Positions 48,031 to 62,651 of a stretch of DNA of 64,000 nucleotides are shown piece after piece. The translations under genes and the position numbers were made by a program. Under the pieces are notes generated by a model. That model worked only from the letters and a program-made list of their open reading frames with translations. It made no database searches and had not been told where the DNA came from. Position 1 is the stretch's first letter; each line of letters begins with the position of its first letter. This DNA is from Otis tarda. Its lineage: Eukaryota; Chordata; Aves; Otidiformes; Otididae. The stretch covers positions 73,834,463-73,898,462 of the forward strand of contig CM048554.1 in assembly GCA_026413225.1 (NCBI GenBank). Reading direction: 5' to 3'.

Positions 48031-51000
48031 TTGCAATAGAGACTCTTTAGGGAGACAGATATTATTCATTAGTAATTAAATCTGTTCCTTAGAAAGAACT
48101 AGAACTTTGACATGGTCCTTAAGCTGAAGTTTTATGATGTCCTAGCCTCCCACTTGTCTGTGGAAATGCATCCTTCAAGATGGGTCTCTATGTGACTCTC
48201 AACTCCTCAAAGTTCCCTTTCTTTGATACATCCTTACTCATTGCCTCAGCCCAGACAGGTGAATACGCCTTCACATTTTTAATTTGGAATTAAACCAGTG
48301 TTTACTTCTTTTAGTGGCAATTGTGAGCATTTAGGGGTGATGCCTTCCAGCCAGTCCAACCACCCTTACACCAAGCCTTCCAAGTGGCCGCAGCTTCCCC
48401 CTCCAGCGAAGCAGGACTCTATTCTCTGCACCGAGCATGGAGATTTTAGTGCCTCTGAGAGTCCTGTTAGTACTGGCTACCAAACTTACCTGAGCAAGGC
48501 ATTTGACACATTCTAGTCTGGGTGGTACATTTTTGGGTTCAAGCACAACTGTTTCTGGTAAGCTTTTTGAACAAAAGCCTTTCCTGTGCCAGATCTGTAA
48601 GTGCTCATGTGAGTTAGTACAAGGGTGTTAGTTTCAGATCAAAACTTGGATTATACAAGCGTATTTTCCTTGTGTAGGCACAGCCTAAAAGGTATGTACT
48701 TAGCCAAGGCACAACAGTTTTTCTGCATCTATCTACAGAACTGTCTAAATAGTTCCTAATACAGGCCACATGTATTGCAAACCCATGCAGCAATGTAGGT
48801 GTGTAAAGGGAAATGGCATATGTCAGTTCAGGCAGTAGTCATCAGGGGATAAAGTGAGGCTGAATCTTGCTGCACCTGAAGGATTTCTCCTTGTTCCAGG
48901 AGAAACTGTGGAGCTGAATCTCTTCAGTTAAGGAGCTGAGGAATAAGGAGTAGGCAAACTCAGTACTGGGGCTTTCCAAAATATTTTAAATCTTTGGATA
49001 AAGCTTTAGATGTGAATACCAAATCATCAAGGGATTTAAATAGAAAAAGATACATGAAAACTAGCAGCAAGAGAGATACCATACTGTATACATTACTTGG
49101 TGAAAAAGCACAGATATATTAGGTGCATCCCTGCAGGAAGCTGTGACAACAACAAAACCCTTGAAGTTAAAATACAATCTAACATGCTTTAATCAAAAGC
49201 CATGTGGACCTTTCGGATGCTCTCTTCCATCATTGCTGTGATTAACATCATCTGTTCTTTCTGGCAAGCAAATAAATAGACAACTAAAACATGCTCAGAT
49301 GCTCTTGCCTGAAATGTGACAAATATGCCTTGCCAGCAGATGAGAAACATCTTTTTCCCAGGGATGGACCCAAGTCAAAAAGTTGTGAGGCTTTTTTTAG
49401 TTTATATATGCATGTGAAATTTGGGAGTCATATACTTCTTGAGTAAAAAAACTTCATGTATTTGAGTATGTCTCTTGAGTGCAAACTGGTACCAAACATG
49501 TCAGGCTATCTGAATTGCTTGATGAGATGAATGAAATGATCTGCTTTTTTATCCTATTTTTCCTGAAGAAAATGTCATTTACTTAAATATGCTGTCCGTA
49601 TTTGTCTGGCAAGCTCTTACACCTTCCTATTATTTTTGAACCCATTGACCAACCTTGACAGAAGGTAGAAGTCTCAGTGGTAGCTATAAAGAGAAAATTA
49701 ATACTTGAATTAAGTTTTTGCTACAGTTATTATTTGGGTATATTAAGCAGCTATTTCCATGATTAGAATACTTGCTTCTACTATGTGGAAGCGTTATGTG
49801 CCTGGACTAAATTGGAAAGTGTTAGAAGTCGTAGTTGTAATGAAAATAACAAGGTTTAATTGAATTTTGTTATCTGATTCATTATCTGCTTTACAGTGAT
49901 ATTTAGAGTGTTGTATTTAAAAAACAACAATAACAGCAAACAAAAAGAAAAAAAAATTAATATTTTAAACCAAATCTCTCTGTACATGGAGGTGAACATA
50001 GTAAGTGTGATACAGGCTGCATGCTCTGTAGTGTCTGAGTGAAATTTTTGCATCTAAAGAACAGTTAGATATCCCAGGTCTGTTGTAGCATTTCTTCTGG
50101 GTTAGTTTATCCTTCTTTCCAACAAATTACAACATTGTATTGTGTACTCCACCTTGTAGGTGCAAGCAGCAACAGCCACAGAAAAATGAGAGGAAAAATT
50201 TTCAGATTTGTAAGACTGTAATGGAGCCTGCATTTACAAACCTTTATTAAAGGCTCCCACATATTTTCTGCGTTAGTAGTACTGAACTACTATCAACTCA
50301 ATATTGTAATTTCTGGTAGATCGGGACATATTTTGAATTTCCTTTCATATAAAGTATGAAACACAACTAATGTACTACATATTCGTGAAAAGAGCTGTCA
50401 TTTTCTTGATAGTAAGTAGCATGATGTGTGTGAGTTTGTGTTTAAAAACCAAAAACTTTATTTCAAGAAGATAGATATTGGAATATGTAAAAATGTGTAC
50501 ATTATAATATTCCCTCAAATAATACTCATTGTTCACATATTTGTTGTCATTTCAAGAAAAGAGGTCACAATTCTCATAATTCAGTTTGTTTCACAAGCTA
50601 GATCTCAGGCATCAGCTTTGCATGGAGGAAAAGTTACCTAAAGATCGTAGATTATCTAATACTGGTAGTTTTCTTGCAGGCGGTGAATTACATAAACCTC
50701 TGATTTAATCTACCTTGGCAATTCCTATGTCCCTGTTTCTTCTAATTTCTTCAGTATAGCTTCATGTTGATAGAAATCCTGACAGTGTCGTCACTACATA
50801 CTTTACCCAAGAAAAGCAAATTTATAATTGTAAGGTGACTGACTAACATAGCAACAATGAAAAGTGAAGGAAAGAGTTTCTTATAATAGGTATGTATGCC
50901 TGCTGCCCACGACAATGGAACACATTAACAGCATAGTTAACAATAAGCACTTAATTACTCTGCTTTCACAGGTGTTTTTACAGATCCTTTCACAGCAATC

Positions 51001-52739
51001 CTTTCAGATATCCTTTCAGATAACCTTTGTTCTTTTAAAATTATTTTCCAGGAAAGCGAATATTCTGATAATTTGCTTTCTCAGAAAGCCCACACTGAGG
51101 GAAATGACTGCTCAATGACGTGAGGGATTAGAGAAAGGAGTTTGCTTCATGCTAAGAGAAAGGACTTTGTGTTAAGGGATGAAGTCAGGAAAATACTCCA
51201 ATACTAGTAAAATATGATCAAGATAAACACAAGGAATTCAGTCTGTAATAAGGGAAGGGACTCAGCTTCCCACACCTATACAAGTGCAAACACCTTTTTA
51301 ATCTGTAGTTCACATACAAAATATAGTAGTAAGCGGGGGGAAAAAAGATATTAAGATAAAATAATTTTAAAACTGCTATTGACAGTTGGTGAGATTACAT
51401 AATAGAGTGAAATTGGGTAAGAGGTTTAAGGTGAAGATTTTGACTACTTTGTGTAACTGCAAGTAACCCAAAAATTAACATATGCTTTTTCCAGTCAGGA
51501 AAAAAAAAAAAAAGAAGTATTTATCTTCTACACTTTTAAAATCTAATATTTAAGTTTTCCACGTGATTGTTCCCTATTTTTTAAAACCTTATACCAGAAA
51601 GTCAGCTTACGATTTGGAGGTTGGGGGTCATCTGCATATCTGGAATTCTCCCCAAGATGTCTAAAGTCATGCTGAAACCAAATTAATGGTTTGTGCGCCT
51701 ATAATGATTTTTACTTTGAAAAAGCAGGTAATCATTCCCACTTCAACAGACTTGATAAATTGAATAGAGTTAGAGCAGAGACATGTTTTACTAGCAAAAG
51801 AAACAATTCTTTAATGTTCTTTCAAATGTAATCAGGAAGATATGACAATGAGACAACACTGCCTTATTGCCTACCCCTTTGCGACTGCAAGTCACCTTGT
51901 GTGGGTTTGATAAAAGACTGCATGAAATAACTCCTAAACGTGTACTACACTCTGAAAATGGCAACACAGTTAATTTTCATTTTATGAGCATCCTTGCACT
52001 CAATTCAGATCCTACCCTCTGCCTCTGTGCATACTTATTTATTTCATACTTACTCACCTTGCTGGCTTCTATACTTCTGCCCCTTTCTCTGCTCTCTCCA
52101 TCGTAACTTCCGCATGCTTTTTTTCCATTTACTTTTTTTTTTTAAAGAGGCACTGTTCAATACTGGTTCTCTCTTGTTCTCTGAAACAGCTGAATTATTT
52201 TGACTATGAAATTTCCATGCCCAAAATTCAGCTTGAGGGTCAGCACATGTAGAAAACTCAAGCCTGCTTCTTCAAAACCTGAGAAAGTTTGAAGCCACAA
52301 AAAGCATGCTCTAGCACTGAAACATCAGGAAATTTTTGCTAAGGTCAGCAATATCTACCTCACCTTTATTAAGTTCTTTCTTTCTAGTGGAGCAGCAGAT
52401 GTGCCTAAAGAGGCGAGAGAAGAGAAAGGCCATGTTCAGGTGGTAAAAATGTGCATCTGTTGAACAAAAGACCAAATAACAACCCATTCATTTAATTGCC
52501 TGACTAATGCCAGAATTTCACTCAAAAACACTTCAGGCTTGTGATACTGAATTATTTTAATTCATATTGAGTTCAAAGGGAACTAATGATCTCAGCCCCT
52601 TCCACAAGTGAGTATTAACAAATAAGCTGGCCAGGCAAAGACCTGCAGGAGAAATCCCTCTAGACAACTTATCTGACTCTCTGGAGAAGAAAGGTTTGCC
52701 TCTGGGTTGCCACGCTGGAAAACAGCTGTCTTGGAAAGC
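48031..52739. other. AT-rich non-coding stretch, no gene seen
   Basis: Frames are 84 codons or shorter. A short imperfect tandem of ATCCTTTCAGA-like units lies at about 50983-51030. A GC-richer patch at 48340-48450 carries opposite-strand frames of about 70 codons with no recognisable motif. Confidence 0.5.
50983..51030 (+). repeat. Short imperfect tandem (about 11-14 bp units)
   Basis: Roughly four copies of an (A)TCCTTTCA(GATA) unit, with substitutions. Probably a minor local slippage product. Confidence 0.6.
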
Positions 52740-53270
52740 TGAAAACTCCTTTGTAAGCATGAGTGTGGGCATCAGTCGGGCCATGGGGCTTGGAGCAGCT
52801 TTACGCTCACCAGCAGTTGCCCTTAGCTGCTGAGGGCTGCCTTCAGGTCCTCTGGATCCTGCTACACACCGCTCCAGCTCCCACTCCCTGAAACTGAACA
52901 AAGGATGAAACCAATCCAGCCTCTTCTCCCCACCACCTTCGTGGGCCACTTACTGTGAAAATTCACACTACCAGGCAGCAGGAGAGGCATGCTTCTATCG
53001 GAGAAAAGAGCAGGTCCCTTGCCTGAGGCTGAGCAGTGTGTTTCCTCATGAGACATCCCTGGTCTATGCTAGAGCAAGACAGCCTCATCCCCTTCTGCAG
53101 TACCGAGTGCAGCTGCCCGCAACAGACTGCCCAGGTGGCGCCTGCGTTGACCGCAATGCTCTGCAGCAGCGCGTGCCATGGGACAAGATGGAAACACCAA
53201 GCTTCACTCTCAGGTGTCAGTGCAGCTCGACAGGTCTGATGGATCCAGGTGTGTCATTTTGTGTGTGCAC
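52740..53270. other. GC- and CpG-richer island of unknown nature
   Basis: This is noticeably GC-richer than the flanks, with a cluster of CpGs between about 53100 and 53180, including CAGCGCGTGCC. It contains overlapping frames on both strands: 130 codons minus (52557-52949), and 81 and 67 codons plus (53038-53283, 53036-53239). None of the translations resembles a protein or domain I know, and I see no CR1 or LTR ends. It could be an unrecognised exon, a regulatory island or an old GC-rich repeat. Confidence 0.35.
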
Positions 53271-56200
53271 AAAAAGGCCTTAGATGACGTGTGCTCTCTC
53301 TGCAATATAATTCCCTGCATTAATTTCTCTGATAAATTCAGACTTTTTTTTTTCCTTATATCTAGCAGGGAACATAAGGTATTTTTTGTTCTGGCAAGCA
53401 CTGAATCATTTTGTTTTGGTGAAGGAAAAGAAAAAAAAAAAAAAGATATTTTAGGTTTGCATGTTCTCCAGTACCTGAAATTTTGAAAAATGTTGAGTAG
53501 CTTAAATCCACAAATGGTATCTCTTATCACTCAGCTGTAAAAAGAAGTTTGAAACAGAAAGTTTTATACATTATTTAAAGCCTTGTAGGTTTGTTATTTC
53601 CTGAATACCATTCTAATTTAATGATGCTATTCTTTTTGCTAGAATTTTCTGTGCGTAGCTGTCTTGAAGATTTAGGTTAAAAATAACAAATATATCATAA
53701 AAATAGTAAAAATTTCAGAAATTGGTAGAAGCAATTCAGAGGATTCTTAAATATTAAAAGCAATGTGGAGGACTGATGCAGTAAAGCAGAGATAGATTTT
53801 CATTTACAGAGACTTCAAAAGTGCTTTTCCCTGGTTGGGTTACTGGTATTATTCTTAAAGGAGTGCCTTGTTAATCAAGTGTTAATTTCTAAAAGTTTCT
53901 TATAAAGACTGGTAAGACCATGGCCCTTTAAATCTTCACACAACATCTTTTTGCATGAAATCTAGTAAGCAATATCCCAGTTATATTCCAGATTTCCATG
54001 AGCATAATGGCTTTTTCCTTAACAGAGCATATTGGACCCCCCAGAAGGATGCTGTGGAGGTGGAGGGGTTCCCCTTCACCCTGCGGCACCACAGTCCTCC
54101 GCACACCATGCAGGGTGGGAGGGCTCTCAGGCTTTACAAGCAGAGCATCATATACCCCAAATAACAATGACATAATTAACAGAGCCAGAAAATGAAGCTA
54201 GAAATAATGCTGTCTAATGTACTTTAACCTTAAAGTTAAAAAAAAAAACCAAACAAACCAAACCCACAAACTTTACCTTGATGCAAGCCTCTCAGGCTGG
54301 CTACAAGTGTCAAACTCTTGGAAAACAAGAGGTGCGGTCAGTGTTACTGTGGTCCCCGCTGCCACTAGAAAAGCACAGCCAGTCAAGAACTCCCTGTAGA
54401 CATTGGGAGTAGTCAGTGATGCCAAAGGGAGCTACCCAGCATGAGTTCCTGCACCTACTCACTATGCTGGGGCTCTTCCTTCCTTCAAAGGCTTCTTTTT
54501 GGTCTATATATAGAGGAAATGCAGATGTCTGTTGTGAGGAAGTGGAAGGCACTGCTGAGTAGTTGCTTTCCAAAGCTGCAGAATTTAAGGTGCCTGCAGT
54601 AATGCACTTGACTCATCCTGTGCTTGGGACTGAATTGGCATCTTAGAGCAGAGGAGGGATGCCATGCAGCAAGGTCACGTGCAACTAGTGACAATCGGCC
54701 TTACAGTACTAAGAAGCAACCCCGGCTTATTTTAGCCCCTTTAGTAAAATCATTATGGGAAAAGGTTACGCAGGACTAAAGGGATTCTAAACACTCTTCC
54801 ATTACCAAATGAATGTCATGGGATGGAAAGAGGTTGTAAGCTAACACATATTCCTCAACATTGTGCCTGAATCCTGCTGTCACTGCCACGCTTGCCTGAA
54901 AGTAACAAGCAGAGCTGCCCTGATGATGCCCTCCAGACCTCCACCACAGATCTCCATGTTGTTGGTGATACCAGATTGTGATGAGCATACAGAGACTGTA
55001 TGCTCACAGCTGAACTGCCTGTGCATTCACACAGGAGAGAAAGGGATCTCCCACCCCTTGTTCCTGACATACAACTCTCAGCCTTGCCTTGGTGATGACA
55101 TTAGGGTAGGCATGGATAAAAGCCGTATGTCCTCCTCATGGACTGTCTCTTCAGCTGATACCAGGGGAATACAAAATCACCTTCAAAGAGAGATTCATAT
55201 AAGTTTGCTTCCTTTTTCACTCATATCCATACGAATGTGAACTTTCATTTGACTCGTAGCTGTACATTGGAAGACTTTTAAAAAGGGCTGTCACTATTGG
55301 GGAATGTTCATGTGCTGACCCTCAAGATGACTCAGGAGCACATAGCAGACTCCCAGCTCTCTGTTCAGCTTAGTTTCATGCGAGGCAACTTGAGTTCAAC
55401 AGATTTGCTTCACCAGACTGCAGGCAGAATCAGGCCCTCAGTATTATATTTAGAGCTTGCTGGAAATTTTTCACTTGAAAGGATTTTCAATAAAAACCAG
55501 GAGCATTATTGGTGAAAATATTTGTGATTATAAACTACATTATGATCTGCTTCTTGAATGGATTATTTGGTTTTTGCTGGTATCTGTCCAGCTGGCTAGA
55601 GAAAAACAAGTATCTTCCAGATTTTCTTTCTTTTTTTTTTGTCAGTTTTCTGATGGAAAATGTTGAAGGGAAAAATGTCAACAATGCAAAACAAAGCAGC
55701 ATTTTTCAAAATACTATTTATTTATTTAAAAATACCCATTTCTCACTCCTTGAAGTTTTAAGAGCTCTAATTCTTACAAATACATGAAAGGAAGAGAGTA
55801 ATTGTTGCACTAATGTGTTCCCTTAAGCAGAAAAGCCTGCCCATATTTCTTGCTTGCTCATGGCTCTTAGCCATTTCTCATCATATTTTACCCATTTCCA
55901 TCCTTTCTCCACCCCCTCCATCGCCCCGTGCCATTTGCAGAACACCTGCAGGTGCTATTTTTCGCTGGCATTCCCCAGGCTGCTCCTACACCAGGGTGAC
56001 TGCCTAATGCAGCGCACTGGCAAGGCTCCACGTGGAGCCCTGGCCAATATTTCCCCCCTCTCCCCTTCGGTCTATGAATGAGTGCAACGCAAACTCAGCA
56101 GAAATTTGCATTCAGGCTTACATGGACCGAGCACAGAGTTTTGATGGACTGACCGAACTTATCACAAGTTTTCACTTTTCTTTCAGTCATGGGTAGAAAG

Positions 56201-59200
56201 GTTGTCACATTTTCAGCTTACTTCATATAAGAAAAGAGCTGCATGCAGTTAATGAAAGTCATAGGAGCAGTTCAACTGTGCTGTTAGGTTCAGAGCATGA
56301 AAGATCATATATCACTGTAACCTACCTAACCTTCCCTGTACTAAATGACAAACTGCTGGAAATAGCCTTTGGGTTAGGTCTCACATTCACTAAAATACTT
56401 GTCCTTCAGCTGAGGACTCTGTTGAACTCATATATCATTCAGCCTCTTAAATCACACAGACTTGCATAAATGCTAAATACTAATTAAGATTTTAAAAATT
56501 AGTAAAAGATAAAGTCCATGAAACAGGTCAAATCAAGGCTTAATTATATTTAGAATTTATATTTTTAGGTGACCTTAAGAAGATATAAGACTGCAATTTT
56601 CAGAGTTTATTAGGTTGCAACTGTACTTCATCCTGCAACTCAAATCACCCTCAGAATCCACTCATACTACAGCTTATGCTCATCCAGAAATGGATTTCCA
56701 GTGGAACACTTAAAGAAGCAGGACAGGGTAACATGGCTGAGCTCACAGAGGCTTGGCTGGTGCTGAGAAGCTTTTAAAATTTTCATTACATAGTTTCATT
56801 AATGGATTGCAATGAACAGTTCTTAAAAAGGTTTGATTTCAAAGGTTTTATTTACATACAGGGCATCGTTTGCTGGGAAAATGCTGATATTTGAAACATT
56901 TCAAGAATCAATATAAAAATGCTTTTTGGAATGAATCAGGCACTACAGGTGGTGGCTGGTGCAGTTAGGTGCAGAATTAAGTTAGTTATTATTACTTAAG
57001 CACTGCTCCATGCATGCTAAATGTTTTCTGAGCAGTGCTTCTGCCCTGAGGAACAAACACACTATGAGGAGACAGCTAAATAGTCAGCAGACTCTGAAAA
57101 AGAGAAGAAAAGAGACAATTTATATATCAAATCAGTCAATTCCCTGCAAGCAGTGTGGTAGAAGTGTTGTCTCTTTTTTATGTGGCAGAAGGCAGGAAAG
57201 TAGCAGATATACTCAGGGAGGTCAGGCAGTGAATACAGAGCTTTTAGGTGATGGAGAAGCTGACAAACTGGCTGCTTTGATGTGAATTGAATTGCATCAG
57301 GGTTTTCAGAACTGAGTAACATGACTTTGTGTAGGGCACAAGGTATAAATAATGACAGAGAGAAGGAGACATGGTACTGAGTCATATGTTTTGAGATAAG
57401 ATACGAGTTGCTGGCAAGGTGATGCAGGACCTATTCTGAGCTCAACTGCAGAGGAGAGGACTCTTGGATGAGAGAGGTGACGAGGGAGGGGAGGAGGAGA
57501 TATTGGTGCAGGAGGTCAGGAAGAGTTGCATACACATGACAAGCCTTTTTCTTCTGCATTCCAAATGTGATCTTAGCACAGCAAACATATTTGAAAATAA
57601 CAGTATAAACAAGTTTGTTCCTACCCTCTCCCCATTCCTAGAAATCGGACACAAAGGGTGGCACAGTGCTACCTCAATTTACTGTCTGTCCTGTTCCCTT
57701 CAGCACCTGGGCTGCTGCAAGTCTGTTATTACTGCTGGCCTCTAATTCAGCAGTTCCCGATGCAGAGGTGTAATCTCCTCTGTCAGCTGAGCGACGGTGT
57801 GCGCTCTGCTGTCGTACCCCACAGTTGCAAGGTAGTCCCTTGGAAACTATTACCAGCCACTGAAATGTAGAGAAAGTCCAAAGCTGCTTTGGATTACACC
57901 CCAGCTATGACTAATGCAAGCACGTTGTGCAAACTGAGCGTCTGTAAACCGCAGGGCAATGTTGAGCAAGGCAAGGAAGGAAAGCATCCAGGGTAATTTT
58001 TCCCCTCCATTGTTTAAAAAGTCACAATATATCTGCAGTTTTTTAAATGACAGTTAAAATTAATTCAGACAAACTGTGATTCTTAGGTGTTTGATATGTC
58101 TTCCGATTAGTCTTTGTTGGAATTATCTGTACTGCAGAATAATTATCTATACACAATCCCTTGTATTAGCATTATAACCTAATCACTTCTATATAGCTTT
58201 CTGTCTGACTTTTTAAATTGGTTCTGTAAAAGCCTCACTGTAAAAACAGTAACCTGAAGTGATTAGTCATTCTTTATTTTCCCTGTCCCTGACTCAAAAG
58301 AAAAGAGATGAGCTAATCAAATCCATACCACTACCCAATCTTTTCCAGAAGTAGCTGAAAGTAACAGGAGTTGCTTTTACAGAGCAGGAAATCACTTCAA
58401 TTCTTTCCCCAAATGACTGCACAAAATTCAATGTGGAGTTCCCACAATATCTGCCTTGAAACCACTGTGGATTTATTTATAGCAGAGAGAGAATTAATGT
58501 AATTGTGTGTAAGTCAAAGCCTTACTTAACAAAAAGGAGAAGCATATTCCTTTTATGTTCAGCACTGTCTTACTGACAGGAAGATTTTAACTAGATTAAT
58601 AAATATTAAAAGGTAAAATATGGTACTAATCAAACAATATAAATGAAAATAACATATGTAGTATTTATAATATTCAGTTAACTACCCTGGCTTATACTCT
58701 GGGGTGAGATAAACTAGCACTGTCTTACAAAATTAACAGCATTATGGATAAACAGTTACTTCTGTATCTTGAGACAGAAAAAAAGAGGCTACATGTAAAG
58801 TCTATTGTTTCATATTCTTCATTTAATATACAATTTTATATGTATGTATAATATGTAGTTATATGCAATGCACAAAATGTGACAATATTGTTTTTTATTA
58901 AGCATTATTTAAAGGTATAGGTGACCACTCTTAGAGGTTAATGTTATTAAAGGTATGGATGTCACTATTTAGTTTACTAGTGCATACGTAGCCAATGCAC
59001 ACAGTACAACAGATCTTTTTATGTTAATCACTGTACATAGCTAGAGAAAGTCCCTGACTTGAAGAGTTTGAATCTAACTAGATGAGATGGAGAAAGGGAA
59101 TATCTTAGGATATGATACTGGGACACAGAAATACTTTGTCACCCAATCAGTTGATAATCATTGGGCGAAGGGGAAACCGGACTTGGTTGTCCTGAGTCCT

Positions 59201-61129
59201 AATGAAGTATCTTAAATTCAATGACCAACCTTCTCTGCTAATGTCCATTATATCCTGTTGTTCCCCTTTTTATCTTATTTTATACAGTACTGTACTTCCT
59301 TTTTTCAGCCAGAGTCTATAATGGTCGAAGATAATATTGGTGCTAGAGGATAAAACTTCCATTAACAAGCTGATTATGTCAGATGCTGTTACCAATTTAT
59401 TTATTTAAAACTGCAGATCTATTGACAGAAAACTAAAAGAGAACTTATATTTCCCTGAGTCATTCCCAAAAGATTTAACAACTAAGCCAAGGGCTTAGTG
59501 TGTGACTGATGTCACACAAAGGCTAAAAAGTCTGTTGCTCAGCATCTTCACAGCTTGAGTACTCTGCAAGTTTTTCTTTTGTGGGATCCCTCCCAGTAGT
59601 CTGTTCTATCTCCCCTGTCCTGTTGGTCTCTAGGATGTGCACTGGGGCGGTACCCTCAGGTGCCAGGACCTTGGAAGAGGATTTACAGTGTTCTCCTTTG
59701 CCCAGAGGAGCACCACCACAAGCCTTTCACAGTCACGCCCTGCTGAATAGCTGCCTTCTGTCATTGGATTTACTTGGACTCAGCATGGTCAGCCAGAATA
59801 TCTAATTAGGTCCCCAAAACAATGAGATTGCTAAAGTTATTGAAAAAACAGCTTTCTATCAGCCTTCAGCTTAGCTTTCAGAAAACACTTCAATAACGTG
59901 TGCAAGCTATTCTCCATGGCCATGAAAGCTGGTTGATCAGCTGCTGATACGTTGAGTGGTTTTCTTTTATTCTGTTCTCCTCTTTAATCACCTGGATCTA
60001 GGAAATGAGGCTTTATTAAAAAAAATAAATCACTTAATATTACCAGATGCAACATAAAAAGATACAGGTGAGATATGCAGAGAAAAAAAAAACAACAAAC
60101 CCTTACTGAGAGCAACAGAAATTTTATGCTTATAAGGGCAGCAGGTGAGATTCAAATGGATCTATACCTTCAAGAATAATTTTTTTTCTGAAGAATTTAT
60201 GAGAGAAAGACCTTATTTCCCAGCTATGTTTTACCCAAATACCATTAATCTGCCCCATTCAAATGGTCGCAAAACTAACAGATCAGAACAAGGTTGCCAT
60301 GTCCTGTTATTAAAACACTTCTTTTCTCCCTTGTTTGCACACGTTTTGTCATTCCAACCAGTAACATTTGGCATTTTTTAAAGCTAGAGCCTACAACATG
60401 CAAATTTTTCACTTACACAATTAGTGTAAGCACATGTCATGTCAGGAAGTACTGGAGAAAATAATTACGAGAGGGGCAGAAGAAAAAAAGTGGGCAGTAA
60501 GTGTGAACCTGAAGACTGATAGGAGAAAATAGAATACTTGTCATTGTGTTAGCGGAAGCTACAACTCTGCTACATTATTTGCTAGTAAGATATACTTTTC
60601 AAAGGTGTACCACTTTAAATGACATGAGAGATTGAGAGGAAAATAGCACAAGTTGAAACCTTCAAGCTGGAATTCAGCAGACCTATTAACTTAAAACTAA
60701 ATGTAGGAGCCCTTTTCTTATGTTCCTAAGTACTGGTACCTTCTAAAAAATGTTATCAATATCCAGATTAAATTATACCAATGCAACAGATTTTATTATG
60801 ATATAGAAATGAGGTGTCTCCAGAATTCAACAGAACCAGATATAATTGTTCAAGCAAATATTTTTAAAATATATACAAATCTTTACGTATTTATCTGTAT
60901 GTATGCAGATAGTCCTTTGTGACCTCCATATTTTTAACAGAGGAAAAACTCCAGGAATTTGACCCATTACAAATCCTAATCTCACCCTCCCATCACATAC
61001 CAGTTTATCAAAATATTTTTCCTAGGAAACAACTGTATTCTCAAAATTAAAAGCTGTGAACTACATTCTGCACTCACACACGTGTCTATCTATTCCAGTT
61101 GCCTTTAAATGGGCTGCAAGGCAAGCACA
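53271..61129. other. AT-rich non-coding stretch, no gene seen
   Basis: Frames reach 125 codons (plus, 54863-55240) and 107 codons (minus, 57062-57385). None has a recognisable domain. An A-run lies near 53430-53445 and several T-runs occur. No element ends were recognised. Confidence 0.5.
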
Positions 61130-61625
61130 GTGGGGTACTCATTGAGATCCCGACCACAGCTGGACAGGGTGAGCATTTGCTCTCACAGAGAGGGACAGAG
61201 CCTTAAAGGACACACAAAGACAGACAGGAAGTAGAAACTGGATATCTGATTTATCAACAGCAAATTTCCACATTCTGTCCCCAGTTGCAATTTCAGGGGC
61301 TGGGGGAAACAGAAATGGCAGACGCTATTGTAGAAAAGCAGCATGGTAAGTTGTTTCCCTTGCGAGAAGTAAGGGAAACCCTTGTGCACTGAGGGAGAAG
61401 TGAGGTGCAAAGCCACAGAGCCCAGGGTGCTGCCAGTGGGGCTTCTTCTTCTGGCTCGGGGTGCACATGCTCTGCTCCTGACAAAAGCTGTCGAGAGAAA
61501 TGGGGGCTGATGCAATGCCGTGCCAGCAACACTGTGGCTCTGCAGTTGGAGCGCTTCTGGGTGCCCACCCAAATAGCCTGCGCTCAGGAGGCTCTGCAGC
61601 CTTTTATCCTGACAGCCCTGCATAC
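61130..61625. other. GC-richer island with overlapping opposite-strand frames
   Basis: A GC-richer patch with a 146-codon minus-strand frame (61183-61623), a 91-codon minus-strand frame (61293-61568) and a 96-codon plus-strand frame (61405-61695). Translations are Ser/Leu/Pro-rich and match nothing I recognise. Overlapping long frames on both strands are what GC-rich non-coding DNA tends to give. The nature of the island is unknown. Confidence 0.35.
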
Positions 61626-61859
61626 CTCAGACCATTCTATGCATATCTGGCAGTTTGGTAATTTCAGGACAGTGAGATCATTTGGCAAGGATTAACACCA
61701 ATATGAAGGGAATGATGCCTCATTTGTATCCTTCTAGAGACAAGGACCATATCTTCTATGTTTTTCTACAACCAGGCTACATTCACAGAACTCTGTAAAT
61801 AGCTAATCATAATATAAACAACAAAAAAATATTTGTCTGAAATGGTCAGTGGCTGCATA
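61626..61859. other. Short AT-rich gap before CR1
   Basis: Nothing recognised. The 5' boundary of the following CR1 is placed where its translation starts to match the family, so some of this could be degraded CR1. Confidence 0.4.
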
Positions 61860-62581
61860 AACAGTGAAAACAAGAAAAGCTTCTATAGGTACTTCCGTGG
61901 TAAAAGGAAGATGAGGGAAAACGTGGGCCCTCTCCAGAAGGAAACGGGAGACCTGGTTACCTAGGACATGGAGAAGACTGAGATACTCATCGACTTTTTT
62001 GCCTCAGTCTTCACTGGCAAGGGCTCTAGGCACATTGCCCAACTCATAGAAGGCAAAAACAGGGACTGGGAGAATGAAGAACCGCCCACTGTAGGAGATG
62101 ACCAGGTCTGAGACTGTCTAAGGAATGTGCAGGTACACAAATCCATGGGAACAGATGAAATGCATCCATGGGTCCTGAGGAAACTGGCAGATGAAGTTGC
62201 CAAGCTACTATCTATCATATTCAAGAGGTCATGGCAGTCCAGTGAAGTGGGAAAAGGGGAAACATAACCTCCATTTTTAAAAAGGGAAACAAGGAAGACC
62301 CAGGGAACTACAGGTCAGTCAGTCTCACCTCTGTGCCTGGCAAGGTCATGGAGCAGATTCTACTGGAAACTATGCTAAGGCACATGGAAAATAATTAGGT
62401 GATTGGTGACAGCCAGCATGGCTTCACTAAGGGTAAATCATGCCTGACTAATCTGGTGGCCTTCTACAGCAGGGTTACAGCATTGGTGAATAAGGGACGA
62501 GCAACTTACCTCATGTACCTGGACTTGTGGAAAGCACTTGACACCGTCCCACACGACATCCTTGTCTCTAAACTGGAGAGA

Positions 62582-62586
62582 CATGG
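62582..62586 (+). repeat. Left target-site duplication of nested solo LTR
   Basis: CATGG directly before the LTR, identical to 63059-63063. Removing the LTR and one copy restores continuous CR1 sequence (GAGACATGGATTTGATGG). Confidence 0.95.
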
Positions 62587-62651
62587 TGTCATAATTCAGC
62601 CCAGATGGGGACCAGACTACACAGTCTCTCTCTCACTGCCCCCCACCCCGG

